Shown here: positions 1 to 9,019 of the stretch, piece after piece
How positions within the stretch are numbered: the first letter of the stretch is position 1
Layout: each line of letters begins with the position of its first letter
From: Acidobacteriota bacterium
GTDB taxonomy: Bacteria > Acidobacteriota > Terriglobia > Acidiferrales > UBA7541
Direction: 5' to 3'
Assembly: GCA_003154775.1 (NCBI GenBank)
Contig: PMES01000064.1
Location: 1-33,699 of the forward strand
DNA length: 33,699 bases
Notes under the pieces: model-generated
What the model was told of the DNA's origin: nothing
Databases searched by the model: none
The model's input: the letters and a program-made list of their open reading frames with translations, nothing else
Program-made: the position numbers and the translations under genes

Positions 1-2
1 CG

Positions 3-1190
3 TTACTCGATGATCTCCGCGACGGCGCCGGCGCCGACGGTGTGGCCGCCTTCGCGGACAGCGAAGCGCAAGCCCTTCTCCAGCGCCACCGGCGTGATCA
101 GCGTGACTTCACAGCTCACGTTGTCGCCCGGCATGACCATTTCCACGCCCTGCGGCAGCTTCATGTCGCCGGTGACGTCCGTGGTGCGGAAGTAGAACTG
201 CGGCCGGTAGCCGCTGAAGAACGGCGTGTGCCGTCCGCCTTCTTCCTTCGTCAACACGTACGCTTCGGCCTTGAACTTCGTGTGCGGCGTGATCGACCCG
301 GGCTTGCAGACCACCTGCCCGCGCTCGACATCGTCCTTTTCCGTGCCGCGCAGCAAGAGGCCGACGTTGTCGCCCGCGATGCCTTCGTCGAGAAGCTTCT
401 TGAACATCTCCACGCCCGTGACCACTTTCTTCTGCGTCGCGCGAAAGCCCACGATTTCCACTTCTTCCGAGGTCTTGACCTTGCCGCGTTCGATTCTTCC
501 GGTGACCACGGTGCCGCGTCCAGAGATGGAGAAAATGTCTTCGATGGGCATGGCAAACGGTTTGTCGATGTCGCGCACCGGCAGCGGCACATTGGCGTCC
601 ACCGCGGCCATCAGCTCAATAATCTTCTTTTCCCACTTTTCATCGCCGTTCAGAGCCAACAGCGCCGACCCGCGAATTACCGGCAAGGTGTCGCCGGGAA
701 ACTGGTAGCTCTTGAGCAACTCGCGCACTTCGAGTTCGACAAGTTCCAGGAGTTCCACGTCGTCCACCATGTCGCATTTATTAAGAAACACGACAATGTA
801 GGGCACACCGACCTGGCGGGCGAGCAGGATGTGCTCGCGCGTCTGCGGCATGGGCCCGTCGGTCGCGGCCACGACGAGAATCGCCCCGTCCATCTGCGCC
901 GCGCCGGTGATCATGTTCTTGATGTAGTCGGCGTGGCCCGGGCAATCCATGTGCGCGTAGTGGCGGTTCGCGGTCTCGTACTCGACGTGGGAAACCGCGA
1001 TGGTAATGCCGCGCTCGCGCTCTTCCGGAGCGTTGTCAATCGAGTCAAACGCGCGGAACAGCACCTTGGGATTGTTCTTTGCCAGCACTTTCGTGATGGC
1101 CGCCGTCAAAGTGGTCTTGCCGTGGTCAATGTGACCGATGGTGCCGATGTTTACGTGCGGCTTGTTGCGCTCAAATTTCTCTTTGGCCAT
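3..1190 (-). CDS. tuf: Translation elongation factor Tu
   Basis: GTPase that carries aminoacyl-tRNA to the ribosomal A site in the cytoplasm. The 395-residue product has the usual family length. Visible motifs are the P-loop GHIDHGKT at residues 19-26 (Ile where most have Val), the switch I GITI at 61-64, DCPGH at 82-86 and NKCD at 137-140, followed by the two beta-barrel domains. The ATG at 1188-1190 is preceded by a GAGG-type ribosome binding site. The gene is complete, with its TAA at 3-5. It is the last visible gene of a tRNA-tuf operon transcribed leftwards; what follows lies outside the window. Identification is near certain. Confidence 0.99.
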   Translation of the reverse strand: MAKEKFERNKPHVNIGTIGHIDHGKTTLTAAITKVLAKNNPKVLFRAFDSIDNAPEERERGITIAVSHVEYETANRHYAHMDCPGHADYIKNMITGAAQMDGAILVVAATDGPMPQTREHILLARQVGVPYIVVFLNKCDMVDDVELLELVELEVRELLKSYQFPGDTLPVIRGSALLALNGDEKWEKKIIELMAAVDANVPLPVRDIDKPFAMPIEDIFSISGRGTVVTGRIERGKVKTSEEVEIVGFRATQKKVVTGVEMFKKLLDEGIAGDNVGLLLRGTEKDDVERGQVVCKPGSITPHTKFKAEAYVLTKEEGGRHTPFFSGYRPQFYFRTTDVTGDMKLPQGVEMVMPGDNVSCEVTLITPVALEKGLRFAVREGGHTVGAGAVAEIIE

Positions 1191-1277
1191 ATGCCCTCAT
1201 CCTTTGCGCAAACCGACTTTTACGACGCGGCATGCGCCGAACTTCCTTCGCCGCTCTCGAAGCAGCTCAGGAAAACC

Positions 1278-1352
1278 TGGAGCGGGGGACGGGATTTGAA
1301 CCCGCAACCATCACCTTGGAAGAGTGAGACTCTACCGTTGAGTTACCCCCGC
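1278..1352 (-). tRNA. tRNA-Gly (anticodon TCC)
   Basis: A full cloverleaf can be folded on the minus strand. The acceptor GCGGGGG pairs with CCCCCGC, the T arm carries GGTTCAAATCC, and the anticodon loop CTTCCAA reads TCC. The 3' CCA is encoded at 1278-1280. It lies between tRNA-Thr(GGT) and tuf and should be cut from the same precursor as the tuf message. Confidence 0.97.
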
Positions 1353-1414
1353 CCATTCCCTCCGGAAACTTGCTACTGCCCTCCTGCGCTTCCTTGCGGA
1401 AACCCAGCAGATCC

Positions 1415-1490
<76 letters not shown>

Positions 1491-1676
1491 CAAACGCGTT
1501 CCCTGCAAAAAACCTGAGCATCGTGGCGCACTATTTCTGACCGGCTGACTCGCCGCGGTTTGTACCGCCCTCGAACATCGCGTCTGCGATTTTCCTGCGG
1601 TGTTATTACGACCGTCCGGCGACCCTCTTCACCAGGCGTGCTACTTTTCCAAACTTCCCCCGCGGAACTCGAATCC

Positions 1677-1765
1677 TGGTGGACGGGGAAGGATTCGAAC
1701 CTTCGTAGCCCGCAAGGAGCGGCAGATTTACAGTCTGCTGGTTTTAACCACTCACCCACCCGTCC
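1677..1765 (-). tRNA. tRNA-Tyr (anticodon GTA)
   Basis: Class II tRNA of 89 nt with a long variable arm. The acceptor GGACGGG pairs with CCCGTCC, the anticodon loop CTGTAAA reads GTA, the T arm is GGTTCGAATCC and the CCA is encoded. The variable arm (CCGCTCCTTGCGGGC region) is typical of bacterial tRNA-Tyr. Confidence 0.97.
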
Positions 1766-1932
1766 CGAGAAAAAACCCTCGGACATAAAGTCAAGGTGTC
1801 CACAGTTTCAGCCCGCATCGTCTTCGGAAGAGGCACAAGCGAATACACAAAGCGGACTCGTGTCAAAAGACACCAGCCCGTCGAATTAGGGTTCAGGGAT
1901 TCGCTTCGCCTCACTCCCCTGCTTAAATCTGG

Positions 1933-2008
1933 TGGAGCTGGCGGAGGGAATTGAACCCCCGACCCTCTGATTACAAATCAGATGCTCTACCAGCTGAGCT
2001 ACGCCAGC
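1933..2008 (-). tRNA. tRNA-Thr (anticodon TGT)
   Basis: First gene of the operon. The acceptor GCTGGCG pairs with CGCCAGC, the anticodon loop TTTGTAA reads TGT, the T loop is GGTTCAATTCC, and CCA is encoded at 1933-1935. It starts about 11 nt after the predicted transcription start, so the precursor has almost no leader. Confidence 0.97.
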
Positions 2009-2025
2009 GCTGCTCAAACCGCACA

Positions 2026-2055
2026 AGAATAGCAGATTGGGCACAGGAATTGCAA
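2026..2055 (-). promoter_or_regulatory. Promoter of the tRNA-tuf operon
   Basis: On the minus strand a -35 TTGCAA (2050-2055) and a -10 TATTCT (2026-2031) are separated by 18 bp. Transcription would begin near 2019, just before tRNA-Thr(TGT). The position directly upstream of the first tRNA supports it. Confidence 0.7.
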
Positions 2056-2323
2056 GGGGAGGGGAAGAAATGTAAGAGCACTTGGGCCTCCAGATCTGTG
2101 GAAAATCTACCACAGTTTGTGCATCCGTCACCGCAGGATAAGACTATTTATTTTCAATGCGTTACGCTAAGACAAGTGGCGTACGTCTGTCCGTCTATCC
2201 ACAGCTGCCAGTGACACCCCGCGCTGGATGTTCGCCGGGAGAGCAAACTCTTGTTGCTTCGGGTGATTTGGATGCGAGAATGGCCGAGATGTGTTGCTGG
2301 CCGATTGTTGGCCTTAGCGTACC
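2056..2323. other. Intergenic region with hairpin and DnaA-box-like 9-mers
   Basis: This gap separates the leftward tRNA-tuf operon from the rightward gene at 2324 and holds no convincing coding frame. It contains a hairpin with stem CTGTGG/CCACAG (2096-2101 and 2110-2115, 8-nt loop). The minus strand reads TTTTCCACA across 2098-2106, which fits the relaxed DnaA-box consensus TTWTNCACA, and CTATCCACA at 2195-2203 has one mismatch. An A+T-rich stretch lies between them at about 2136-2160. No clear promoter for the 2324 gene is visible. Confidence 0.4.
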
Positions 2324-3370
2324 ATGCCCGACCGCAAACTACTGCCTGGCTTGCTCGTCATACTTGCACTTTCCCTGGCGGGTACGTTCGTCTACTTTCG
2401 CTACAAGTCGAGTGATCCGCTGGCCATCCGGAACGAGATGCTCGCGCGCATGCCGTCGAGTGCAAACGCGGTGGTGTTTCTGGATCTTTCGTCGCTGCGC
2501 TCTTCACCGTTTCTTGCGCAGTTGTTTGCGTGGGCGCCGCGTCCAGCACCGGATGAGGAATACACGCAATTCGTGCAAGCCACGGGATTTGATTATGAAC
2601 GTGACCTGGATCGCGTGGCGCTGGCGGTTTCGCGCGCGTCCAATGGTTCCATCTTTCTTGTTATCGCGGACGGACATTTCGACCACAGAAGAATTGAGGA
2701 CTATGCGCGGCGCTCCGGCAAATCCGAGGCGAGGAACGGCGCGACAGTTTTTTCGATTGCACCGAGCGGAACTTCGCAAGCGTTGTTCTTCACTTTCCTG
2801 CGTGAGGATCGGATGGCGTGGACCAACGATCCTTCAGCGGCGGCGCTTTTTTTGCAACCCGATCCGTTTGCGGCAGAGTGGCGCGAGCGCTACGAGCGGC
2901 TCGCGGGCACCCCGCTGTTTGCCGTGATCCGGCAGGATTCCGGGACGGCGTCCGCGCTGGCGCAGCAGGCGTCGGGAGGATTCCGTTCGCCGCAACTGGC
3001 GGCGCTGCTGGCGCAATTGCAGTGGATTTCGATTGGAGTGAAGCCGGACGGCAATTTGCTGCGCGTGGTTGCGGAGGGCGAGTGTGCGTCTGAAGCGACG
3101 ATGCGGCAGCTCAACGATATTCTGAGCGGGATTCTTCTTCTGGCCCAGGGCGGGCTGAATGGCGCAGACACGCGCAGTAAGTTGGACCCGCAATTGCGCG
3201 AAGGGTATCTGGAATTGCTGCAGTCGGCGGAGGTTCAGAAGGTGGATCGGGGATCGAGCAAATCGGTGCGCGTGGTATTTGATGTGACGCCAAAATTATT
3301 GCAGGCAGCGAGGGCGGCAGGACCGCCGGTAGGGGCGGCGGCGCCTGTGGGGCGGGCCCCGAACCATTAA
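2324..3370 (+). CDS. Membrane-anchored protein of unknown function
   Basis: I do not recognise the family. The 348-residue product begins with a short basic stretch and a hydrophobic segment (about residues 6-26) that reads as a signal anchor or uncleaved signal peptide, so most of the protein is probably periplasmic. The body is of mixed composition without cysteine clusters or an evident catalytic motif. The C-terminus is Ala/Pro/Gly-rich (last about 25 residues). The ATG at 2324 lacks a good ribosome binding site, but the hydrophobic N-terminus starts right there, which supports it. The gene stands alone: it diverges from the tRNA operon and converges on the M23 peptidase. The reading frame is well supported, the function is not. 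Confidence 0.75.
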   Translation: MPDRKLLPGLLVILALSLAGTFVYFRYKSSDPLAIRNEMLARMPSSANAVVFLDLSSLRSSPFLAQLFAWAPRPAPDEEYTQFVQATGFDYERDLDRVALAVSRASNGSIFLVIADGHFDHRRIEDYARRSGKSEARNGATVFSIAPSGTSQALFFTFLREDRMAWTNDPSAAALFLQPDPFAAEWRERYERLAGTPLFAVIRQDSGTASALAQQASGGFRSPQLAALLAQLQWISIGVKPDGNLLRVVAEGECASEATMRQLNDILSGILLLAQGGLNGADTRSKLDPQLREGYLELLQSAEVQKVDRGSSKSVRVVFDVTPKLLQAARAAGPPVGAAAPVGRAPNH

Positions 3371-3493
3371 ATCAAAGGGTGGCCGAGATAGCGTCCAGCG
3401 TGCTGGACCCCTACCATAGGCACAGCAAGTACATGTTCAGCGGTTGGAGGCAGAGGAGAGTTTGGTAGCAAGGACGTCGATCGGGAGGAGGGA

Positions 3494-4381
3494 TTAATCG
3501 GCGGAGGGTGCGGTGGATTTCATGTAGCGCCAGGGGTTGACGGGGGCGTTGTTCATGCGCACTTCGTAGTGAACGTGAGGTCCGGTGGAGCGGCCGCTGA
3601 TCCCGGTGTAGCCAATGACTTCGCCGCGCTTGACGCGGGTACCGGCGATGACAGCGTAAGACGAGAGATGCGCATACCAAGTGGTGAGGCCAAAGCCGTG
3701 ATCAACGATTACCACACGGCCATAGCCGGAGTGCTGTCCCGCGTCGAGGACCATCCCGTCAGCGGTGACGTGCACGGGCGCACCGTAATCCGCGCCGACG
3801 TCCACGCCGGTGTGGAACGCACCTTCACCAGAGAAGGGGTCAAGGCGCTCGCCGAAGCCATCCGTGATGCGGCCGAGAACAGGCCAGATGGAAGGCGTAT
3901 AACTTGAGTCCGCGAAAGCGCTGGCCGGCAGCAGGCGAAGGCCGCCCGCGGAAACAGCGATGGCCGCGGCGTTGCGCTTGAGGAAGGAATACTGCTCGAC
4001 GGAGCGGTCAAAGGCGTCTTCGGGAGTTGCGGCAGAATCCATCTGATCAAAAGCGGCAGGGTGATAGCGCATCACGCCATAGGTCATGGCGACTTCGGTG
4101 GCCAGGGATTGCAGGGAGTCGAGCCGTTGGTTGGTGTCCTTCACGCTCGTCTGCAACTCGCGATACTGCTTCTTGAGGGTTTCCTGGTCGTGGCGAAGGG
4201 CGTTGTAATTCCCGATCTTCCAGAGCATGCGGCTGTAAGAACCGATGGCAGCAGCGACGGTAATGCTGCCAATGAGGGCCAAAACCGCTAGACCGTGAAG
4301 TAGATAGGCGGGCACGATGAGCTTCCGGAGTTTTCCGGGCGTCGTGGCAATATAGAACGTATAGTTCTTCCCGCTAATCAC
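3494..4381 (-). CDS. M23-family (LytM-type) metallopeptidase
   Basis: Probable peptidoglycan endopeptidase or a regulator of one, anchored in the inner membrane and facing the periplasm. The 295-residue protein has a cytoplasmic N-terminus, one transmembrane helix (about 28-48), a coiled-coil stretch (about 60-98) and a C-terminal LytM domain (about 165-285). The zinc ligands and catalytic residues of the family are present: H190 and D194 (HTGVD), H238 (YAHLS), H269 and H271 (HVHYEV). The domain therefore looks catalytically competent. Translation starts at a GTG (4379-4381) with a strong GAGGGGT site 6 nt upstream. Stand-alone gene, convergent with the unknown gene before it. Coiled coil plus LytM resembles NlpD/EnvC-type and MepM-type proteins; the substrate cannot be read from sequence. 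Confidence 0.92.
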   Translation of the reverse strand: MISGKNYTFYIATTPGKLRKLIVPAYLLHGLAVLALIGSITVAAAIGSYSRMLWKIGNYNALRHDQETLKKQYRELQTSVKDTNQRLDSLQSLATEVAMTYGVMRYHPAAFDQMDSAATPEDAFDRSVEQYSFLKRNAAAIAVSAGGLRLLPASAFADSSYTPSIWPVLGRITDGFGERLDPFSGEGAFHTGVDVGADYGAPVHVTADGMVLDAGQHSGYGRVVIVDHGFGLTTWYAHLSSYAVIAGTRVKRGEVIGYTGISGRSTGPHVHYEVRMNNAPVNPWRYMKSTAPSAD

Positions 4382-4860
4382 TGAGTGACCCCTCAGGCCT
4401 TCTTGCTTTCATTTGAAGTGCGGTTATTCATTCCCTGGATCCGCACCGTAGCGTGAATGTCGCGATGGCTGTGAACCGTGAGCCTTGGTTCGCTATAGGT
4501 AAGATATTAGATTTTGTAGGTTGCCCGCGTCAACCCTGTACTTGGAATTTTTTGGGACAGCCATTGGAAAACTGTCCCCTGTCCCGAGGGCCAGTTTCCC
4601 GTGGTGGACCGGGGCTGACCGGAAGGGAACCATCGTGGAACGACGCAGAGAGCGCCGCTGCCCGATTCCCGCCTCATCCGCCGCAAAAACACACGCGGGA
4701 ACTGGGGGCGGGGGCGACAGTAGATTCGGTAGAGAAACTCGCACGCGGCGAGATACAATCCGCCTCGGATGAGGAAGTAAGAGTCATGCAGGAACATGGG
4801 GGAGTCCGCCAGTTACACTGAAGGCGAATGTAGCACTTACGAGGGCCAGGTCCAACAGCG
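4382..4860. other. Intergenic region between M23 gene and thiL
   Basis: 479 bp between divergent genes. No reading frame here is convincing. A hairpin GGGACAG/CTGTCCC (4554-4560 with 4572-4578, 11-nt loop) is followed at once by a second CTGTCCC (4579-4585). A 9-bp perfect inverted repeat, CCTCATCCG at 4672-4680 and CGGATGAGG at 4765-4773, spans the likely thiL promoter, where TACAAT at 4753-4758 could be a -10 box; no good -35 is visible. Confidence 0.4.
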
Positions 4861-5829
4861 ATGAATGAAGAGCAGGTGCTAAAGCGGATTGCTTCAGGGG
4901 CAAAGGCAGCACGGCTATCGGCGGCAGGAATACACCTGGGGATTGGCGATGACGCAGCGCTGTTAGCGCCGCGCGCGGGTCGAGAGACGATCCTCACGTG
5001 TGATTGGTCTTTGGAAGGAACGCATTTCCTTCGCGACAAGCATCCGGCGGATGCCGTGGGCTGGAAAAGCCTGGCGCGCGCGGTGAGTGATGTTGCCGCG
5101 ATGGGTGGGACGCCGCGATGCTACTTGCTGAGCCTGGCGCTGCCTGCTTCCCATACAGGCCGGTGGCTGGAGGAGTTCTTGCGTGGGCTGCGGCGCGCCT
5201 CCCGCGCTTTCCGCTGCGAGTTGGCAGGCGGTGACACAACGCGACGCAACGAGATCCTGATCAACATCGCGGTGGCCGGAGAGATTGCGCCTGGGCAGGC
5301 ATTGCGGCGCACGAGTGCGCGGGCGGGAGACTTGATTTATGTCAGCGGAAGACTGGGCGAAGCAGATCGCGGATGGGAGCATTTGCAGAAGATGCGCGGG
5401 AGGGTGAGGGCGGATGACCGGTTGCTGCGCAAGCATCTTTATCCGGAGCCGCGGCTGGCGCTGGGAGAGTGGCTTGCGGAGAACGGACTGGCGACCGCAG
5501 CGATGGATTTGTCAGACGGATTATCGATTGATCTTTCACGGCTATGCACGGCGAGCAGAGTGGGAGCGCTCGTGGACGTCGCAACGCTGCCGATGCTGCG
5601 GGATGTAGAGAGGGAAAAAGCGGTGAAGCTCGCGTTGCACGGCGGTGACGATTACGAATTGCTTTTTACGGTGGCGCCGCGAAAGGCACATCGCATTCCA
5701 AGGAAATTTCGGGGATTGCGGCTCACACCCATCGGCAGGATCATGAGCGAAAGAAAGATTGAAGTACGCGCGGAAAATGGCAGCGTGTACCGGCTGCGGC
5801 CCGGTGGTTGGGATCCCTTCCGCAGATAA
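4861..5829 (+). CDS. thiL: Thiamine-monophosphate kinase
   Basis: ATP-dependent phosphorylation of thiamine monophosphate to thiamine diphosphate, the last step of vitamin B1 cofactor synthesis, in the cytoplasm. The 322-residue product has the normal family length. Diagnostic motifs are GIGDDAA near residue 27, EGTHF near 52, GGDTT at 123-127, then DLSDGLSID and GGDDYELLFT in the C-terminal half, which form the nucleotide- and metal-binding sites of the PurM/ThiL fold. The ATG at 4861 fits the family N-terminus although the ribosome binding site is weak. No other thiamine gene is nearby; the gene stands alone and converges on the penicillin-binding protein gene. Confidence 0.96.
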   Translation: MNEEQVLKRIASGAKAARLSAAGIHLGIGDDAALLAPRAGRETILTCDWSLEGTHFLRDKHPADAVGWKSLARAVSDVAAMGGTPRCYLLSLALPASHTGRWLEEFLRGLRRASRAFRCELAGGDTTRRNEILINIAVAGEIAPGQALRRTSARAGDLIYVSGRLGEADRGWEHLQKMRGRVRADDRLLRKHLYPEPRLALGEWLAENGLATAAMDLSDGLSIDLSRLCTASRVGALVDVATLPMLRDVEREKAVKLALHGGDDYELLFTVAPRKAHRIPRKFRGLRLTPIGRIMSERKIEVRAENGSVYRLRPGGWDPFRR

Positions 5830-5941
5830 TCACGAGAATTGAACGGGCAGTCGAAGCGCGTACGCGCAAGAAGTTTGATGGTGGAAACTTCCGGGGCCAA
5901 AGCCGCGCCTTACCAGGAAGCGCTCCTTGCGGAGCAGCACG

Positions 5942-8233
5942 CTAAGGTGTGGGGGGAGAAGGTGCGGGTAGAGGAGTCGCCTCAGTCTTTTCCCTCGGCA
6001 GGCTGGGGGCTTCGTCTTCAGGTGCCGTGTCCGGTGTATCGACGTTGACGTGATGTTCGCTGGCCTGCTGCTCCAGCGTGACCACGTTCGCAAAATCCAT
6101 GACCGGCATGCCCGCCATGCCGCGTTCGATGAACTCCATCCAGATAGGCAGCGCGGCTTGCGCGCCGGTTTCCCGTTTTCCCAGTGAAATTTGCTTGTCG
6201 TCGAATCCGACCCAGACGCCCGCGGTGATTTGCGGGGTGAAGCCAATGAACCAGGCATCAGTGAAGTCCTGGGTGGTGCCGGTCTTGCCGCCGGCGGGTC
6301 GGCCGATGTTTTTGGCCTTGATGGCGGTGCCGAATTGCATGACCTCCTCGAGCATGGCGGTCATGGTGCGCGCGACGTCCGGTGAGATGACGTCGTGGAC
6401 TTCGGGATGGGCTTCTTCGAGCAGCGCGCCATCGTAGCTGGTGACGCGGCGAATCATGTGCGGATCGATGCGGATGCCGTCATTGGGAAAGACGGTGAAG
6501 GCGGAAACGTGCTCGATGAGCCTCATATCCGCGGCGCCGAGAGCAAGGGGAAGATAGGGAGGGAGCGGGGTGGTGATGCCGAAGCGGCGGGTCATATCCA
6601 CGACGGAATTGATGCCGATTTTTTCGGTGAGTTTGACGGCGGGAACGTTTCGCGAGCCGGCGAGGGCGCGGCGGAGCGTGATGGTGCCTTCATATTTTTC
6701 GTCATAGTTGTGCGGGGAGTAGACTTGGCCGCCGCTGATGGTGGTGAAGGGCGCATCAACGATGGTGTCAAAAGGCGAGGAACCCTTCTCGACGGCAGCG
6801 GAGTAGACGTAAATCTTGAAGGAGCTGCCGACCTGGCGATAGGCCTGCGTGGCGCGATTGAATTTGGAATCTTCAAAGCTGTAACCGCCGACCATGGCTT
6901 TGATCTCGCCAGTAGGGTTGTCAATGGCGATCATCGCGGCTTGCGGGGCGGGCTGCTGTTCGAGTTGAATGCGGGCGGTGGTTTCGCGCAAATCCTGAAT
7001 GGAGACCTGGACGAGATCGCCGACGGCGAGTATCTCATTGAGCTTTTTGCGGCCGGTCCAGGCGATGTCCGAGGGAGACAAGAGGGCGCGATAGGCGCCG
7101 ATCTTGACGGTGGCGCTTTTATCTTCGGCGGCGAGGATGAGGCCGGTGACGTAGCTTCCTTTTTCGATGGCGTGGCGCCAATCGTCGTCTTCGTAAGTGT
7201 CGAGCTTGCCGAGATTGTCTTTGAGGACGTTGGGGAGCTTGCCGCGCCAGCCGTGGCGGCGATCGTAGGTGTGCAGGCCATCGCGGAGGGCTTGGTTGGC
7301 CGCCTTCTGCATCTGGATGTTGAGCGTGGTGTAGACACGGAGGCCGCGCTCGTGCACAGCTTCGGTGCCGTAGGTGGATTCCAGGTATTTCCGGATCTCT
7401 TCAAAGAAATAGGGAGCGAGATCGTTGCGCGGATATTGCAGATGAAGGCCGAGGGGCGTTTTCCTTGTGGCTTCTTCTTCGGCAGCGGTGATCTTTCCTT
7501 CTTCGCGCATCTGGTGGAGGACGAGGTTGCGGCGGGCAAGAGCGCGCACGGGGTCGACGAGCGGCGAATAGATCGGGCCGCGAATCATGCCCGCAAGGAG
7601 CGCGGCTTCCTGGAGCTTGAGATCGCTGACGGGCTTGCCGAAATAGAATTGCGAGGCGGCGGCGAAACCGTAATTGCCGTGAGCGAGATAGACCTGGTTG
7701 GCGTACATGGTGAAGATTTGCGGCTTGGTGTAGCGGCGCTCGATTTGCAGGCCGAGGAGGATTTCCTGGGCTTTGCGGCGGAAGCTGCGATCGCTGCGGT
7801 CGAGGAAGAGATTGCCGGCGAGCTGCATGGTGATGGTGCTGGCGCCTTCGGCCTTGCGGCGCTTGACGAGGTTGCGGTAGGCAGCGCCGGCAACGCGGGG
7901 AAAATCGACGCCCCAGTGATCCTCGAAGTGCTGGTCCTCGATGGCGGTAACGGCGTTGTAGAGGACTTTAGGAATTTGCTCCCAGGTCATGAGGATGCGG
8001 CGCTGCAGGGCGAAGCTGCCGACAAGCTGGCCATCGTCGGCGTAGATTTCGGTGACGACGTTGGGGCGATAGGTTTCCAGGGCGTGGATTTCGGGGAGAT
8101 CGCTTTCGTAGACGAAGAGAAGGCCGGCGGCGGCGCCGAGGGCGATGGCGCAGAGGAGGAGGAAGGCGAGGGCGACGCGGTCAATCAGCTTCCAGCCGCG
8201 GAGGCGCAGGGTGATAGGAGGGAGACTCAGCAT
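5942..8233 (-). CDS. Class A penicillin-binding protein (PBP1)
   Basis: Bifunctional peptidoglycan synthase at the inner membrane: the GT51 domain polymerises lipid II and the transpeptidase domain cross-links stems. The 763-residue protein has a short cytoplasmic tail and one transmembrane helix (about 19-42). The GT51 domain has E99 in EDQHFEDHWG and GASTITMQLAGN at about 130-141. The transpeptidase domain carries S470-SF-K473 (SxxK), S527-R-N529 (SxN) and K650-TGT, all intact. The C-terminus (about 720-763) is Pro/Thr/Glu-rich. The ATG at 8231-8233 has no clear ribosome binding site. It lies 141 bp downstream of the MauE-like gene on the same strand. Family assignment is secure; I do not assign it to PBP1a or PBP1b. 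Confidence 0.96.
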   Translation of the reverse strand: MLSLPPITLRLRGWKLIDRVALAFLLLCAIALGAAAGLLFVYESDLPEIHALETYRPNVVTEIYADDGQLVGSFALQRRILMTWEQIPKVLYNAVTAIEDQHFEDHWGVDFPRVAGAAYRNLVKRRKAEGASTITMQLAGNLFLDRSDRSFRRKAQEILLGLQIERRYTKPQIFTMYANQVYLAHGNYGFAAASQFYFGKPVSDLKLQEAALLAGMIRGPIYSPLVDPVRALARRNLVLHQMREEGKITAAEEEATRKTPLGLHLQYPRNDLAPYFFEEIRKYLESTYGTEAVHERGLRVYTTLNIQMQKAANQALRDGLHTYDRRHGWRGKLPNVLKDNLGKLDTYEDDDWRHAIEKGSYVTGLILAAEDKSATVKIGAYRALLSPSDIAWTGRKKLNEILAVGDLVQVSIQDLRETTARIQLEQQPAPQAAMIAIDNPTGEIKAMVGGYSFEDSKFNRATQAYRQVGSSFKIYVYSAAVEKGSSPFDTIVDAPFTTISGGQVYSPHNYDEKYEGTITLRRALAGSRNVPAVKLTEKIGINSVVDMTRRFGITTPLPPYLPLALGAADMRLIEHVSAFTVFPNDGIRIDPHMIRRVTSYDGALLEEAHPEVHDVISPDVARTMTAMLEEVMQFGTAIKAKNIGRPAGGKTGTTQDFTDAWFIGFTPQITAGVWVGFDDKQISLGKRETGAQAALPIWMEFIERGMAGMPVMDFANVVTLEQQASEHHVNVDTPDTAPEDEAPSLPREKTEATPLPAPSPPTP

Positions 8234-8374
8234 CGCAAGAGAATTCTAGAACAGATGGATGAGGATTGCAGATAGGCAAGCACAACAAAGTTTCCAAATG
8301 TCGATGCGGGAAGGGGGAGGAGACGCAGTGTTCGGAGGCTGGCTTGAGCTACAGATAAGGGATGAGCCACGGCG

Positions 8375-8884
8375 CTACGTCGATGGCTTCGCTGGAGCGG
8401 ACCAGGGATGCGGACGGCGGGCCTCCTGGAAGGCGAACACGGTCATGAGGATGGCGAGTAGAAGGAGAGCGCCATCGCGGAGGACGGTGGTGCCGGTGAG
8501 CGGCTCGGGCTTGGCGAAGCAGCCGCAATTGATGTCCAGGTGAAGAGCATAGGCACGGACAACGCTGGCGAAGAAGCCGCCGATGATGAGTGTGGTGATG
8601 GTGGCCCAGATGCGTAGCTGCCAGCCGATGAGAAGGAGAAGACCGATGGAGATTTCAGCGAAAGGCAGGGTCTTGGAAACGAAGAGGGAGGCCCACGGCG
8701 GAAGCATCTGGTAGGAATCGATTTGAAGAGCGAAGAGCGAGAGCGCGATGGGAATGGGCGGACGCGGATGCATGTCCGGGCGAAACAGTTTGGCGTAGCC
8801 GGCGTAGAGGAAGATGGCGGCGAGAACGATACGGCCGATCCAGATGATGAGGCGGCGGTAATTGAAAGGGGCGGATTGGAGCAT
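8375..8884 (-). CDS. MauE/DoxX-family membrane protein
   Basis: Inner-membrane protein of 169 residues with four predicted helices (about 12-30, 45-62, 70-90 and 92-112) and a last hydrophobic stretch at about 135-152. A Cys pair in the motif INCGCF (C120 and C122) matches the MauE/DoxX group, which works in periplasmic thiol-disulfide or quinone-linked redox chemistry. It sits 135 bp downstream of a DsbA-like gene on the same strand, which suggests a redox partnership, though the spacing leaves room for separate transcripts. The ATG is at 8882-8884 with a weak ribosome binding site. The exact substrate is unknown. Confidence 0.82.
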   Translation of the reverse strand: MLQSAPFNYRRLIIWIGRIVLAAIFLYAGYAKLFRPDMHPRPPIPIALSLFALQIDSYQMLPPWASLFVSKTLPFAEISIGLLLLIGWQLRIWATITTLIIGGFFASVVRAYALHLDINCGCFAKPEPLTGTTVLRDGALLLLAILMTVFAFQEARRPHPWSAPAKPST

Positions 8885-9019
8885 GGGTGAATTCTCAAAT
8901 TTCCCGCAGAGAGCAGATTCCTCGCTACGCTCGGAATGACAATTTACGTTGTCACTTTACCATTCCATTTCAATCGTTCTGCTAAACCCGAGGTTCACGA
9001 AGCACACTTCAATTTCCAA

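Noticed and set aside
3393-3408. Hairpin GTCCAGC-GT-GCTGGAC as a terminator between convergent genes
   Set aside because: No T-run follows on either strand. It may help to end transcription, but the evidence is too thin for a feature.
4635-4770. Possible PilZ-type start (GTG, then ERRRERRCPI) in the thiL upstream region
   Set aside because: The frame after these residues has no PilZ character and stops soon; the Arg-rich stretch is probably chance.
5856-5867. 12-bp palindrome GCGCGTACGCGC between thiL and the PBP gene
   Set aside because: Short, G+C-rich and without context; likely chance in this base composition.
6395-8275. Open frame of 626 codons on the plus strand opposite the PBP gene
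   Set aside because: Antisense to a clear PBP with all catalytic motifs; the Gly/Glu/Asp-rich translation is a composition artefact.
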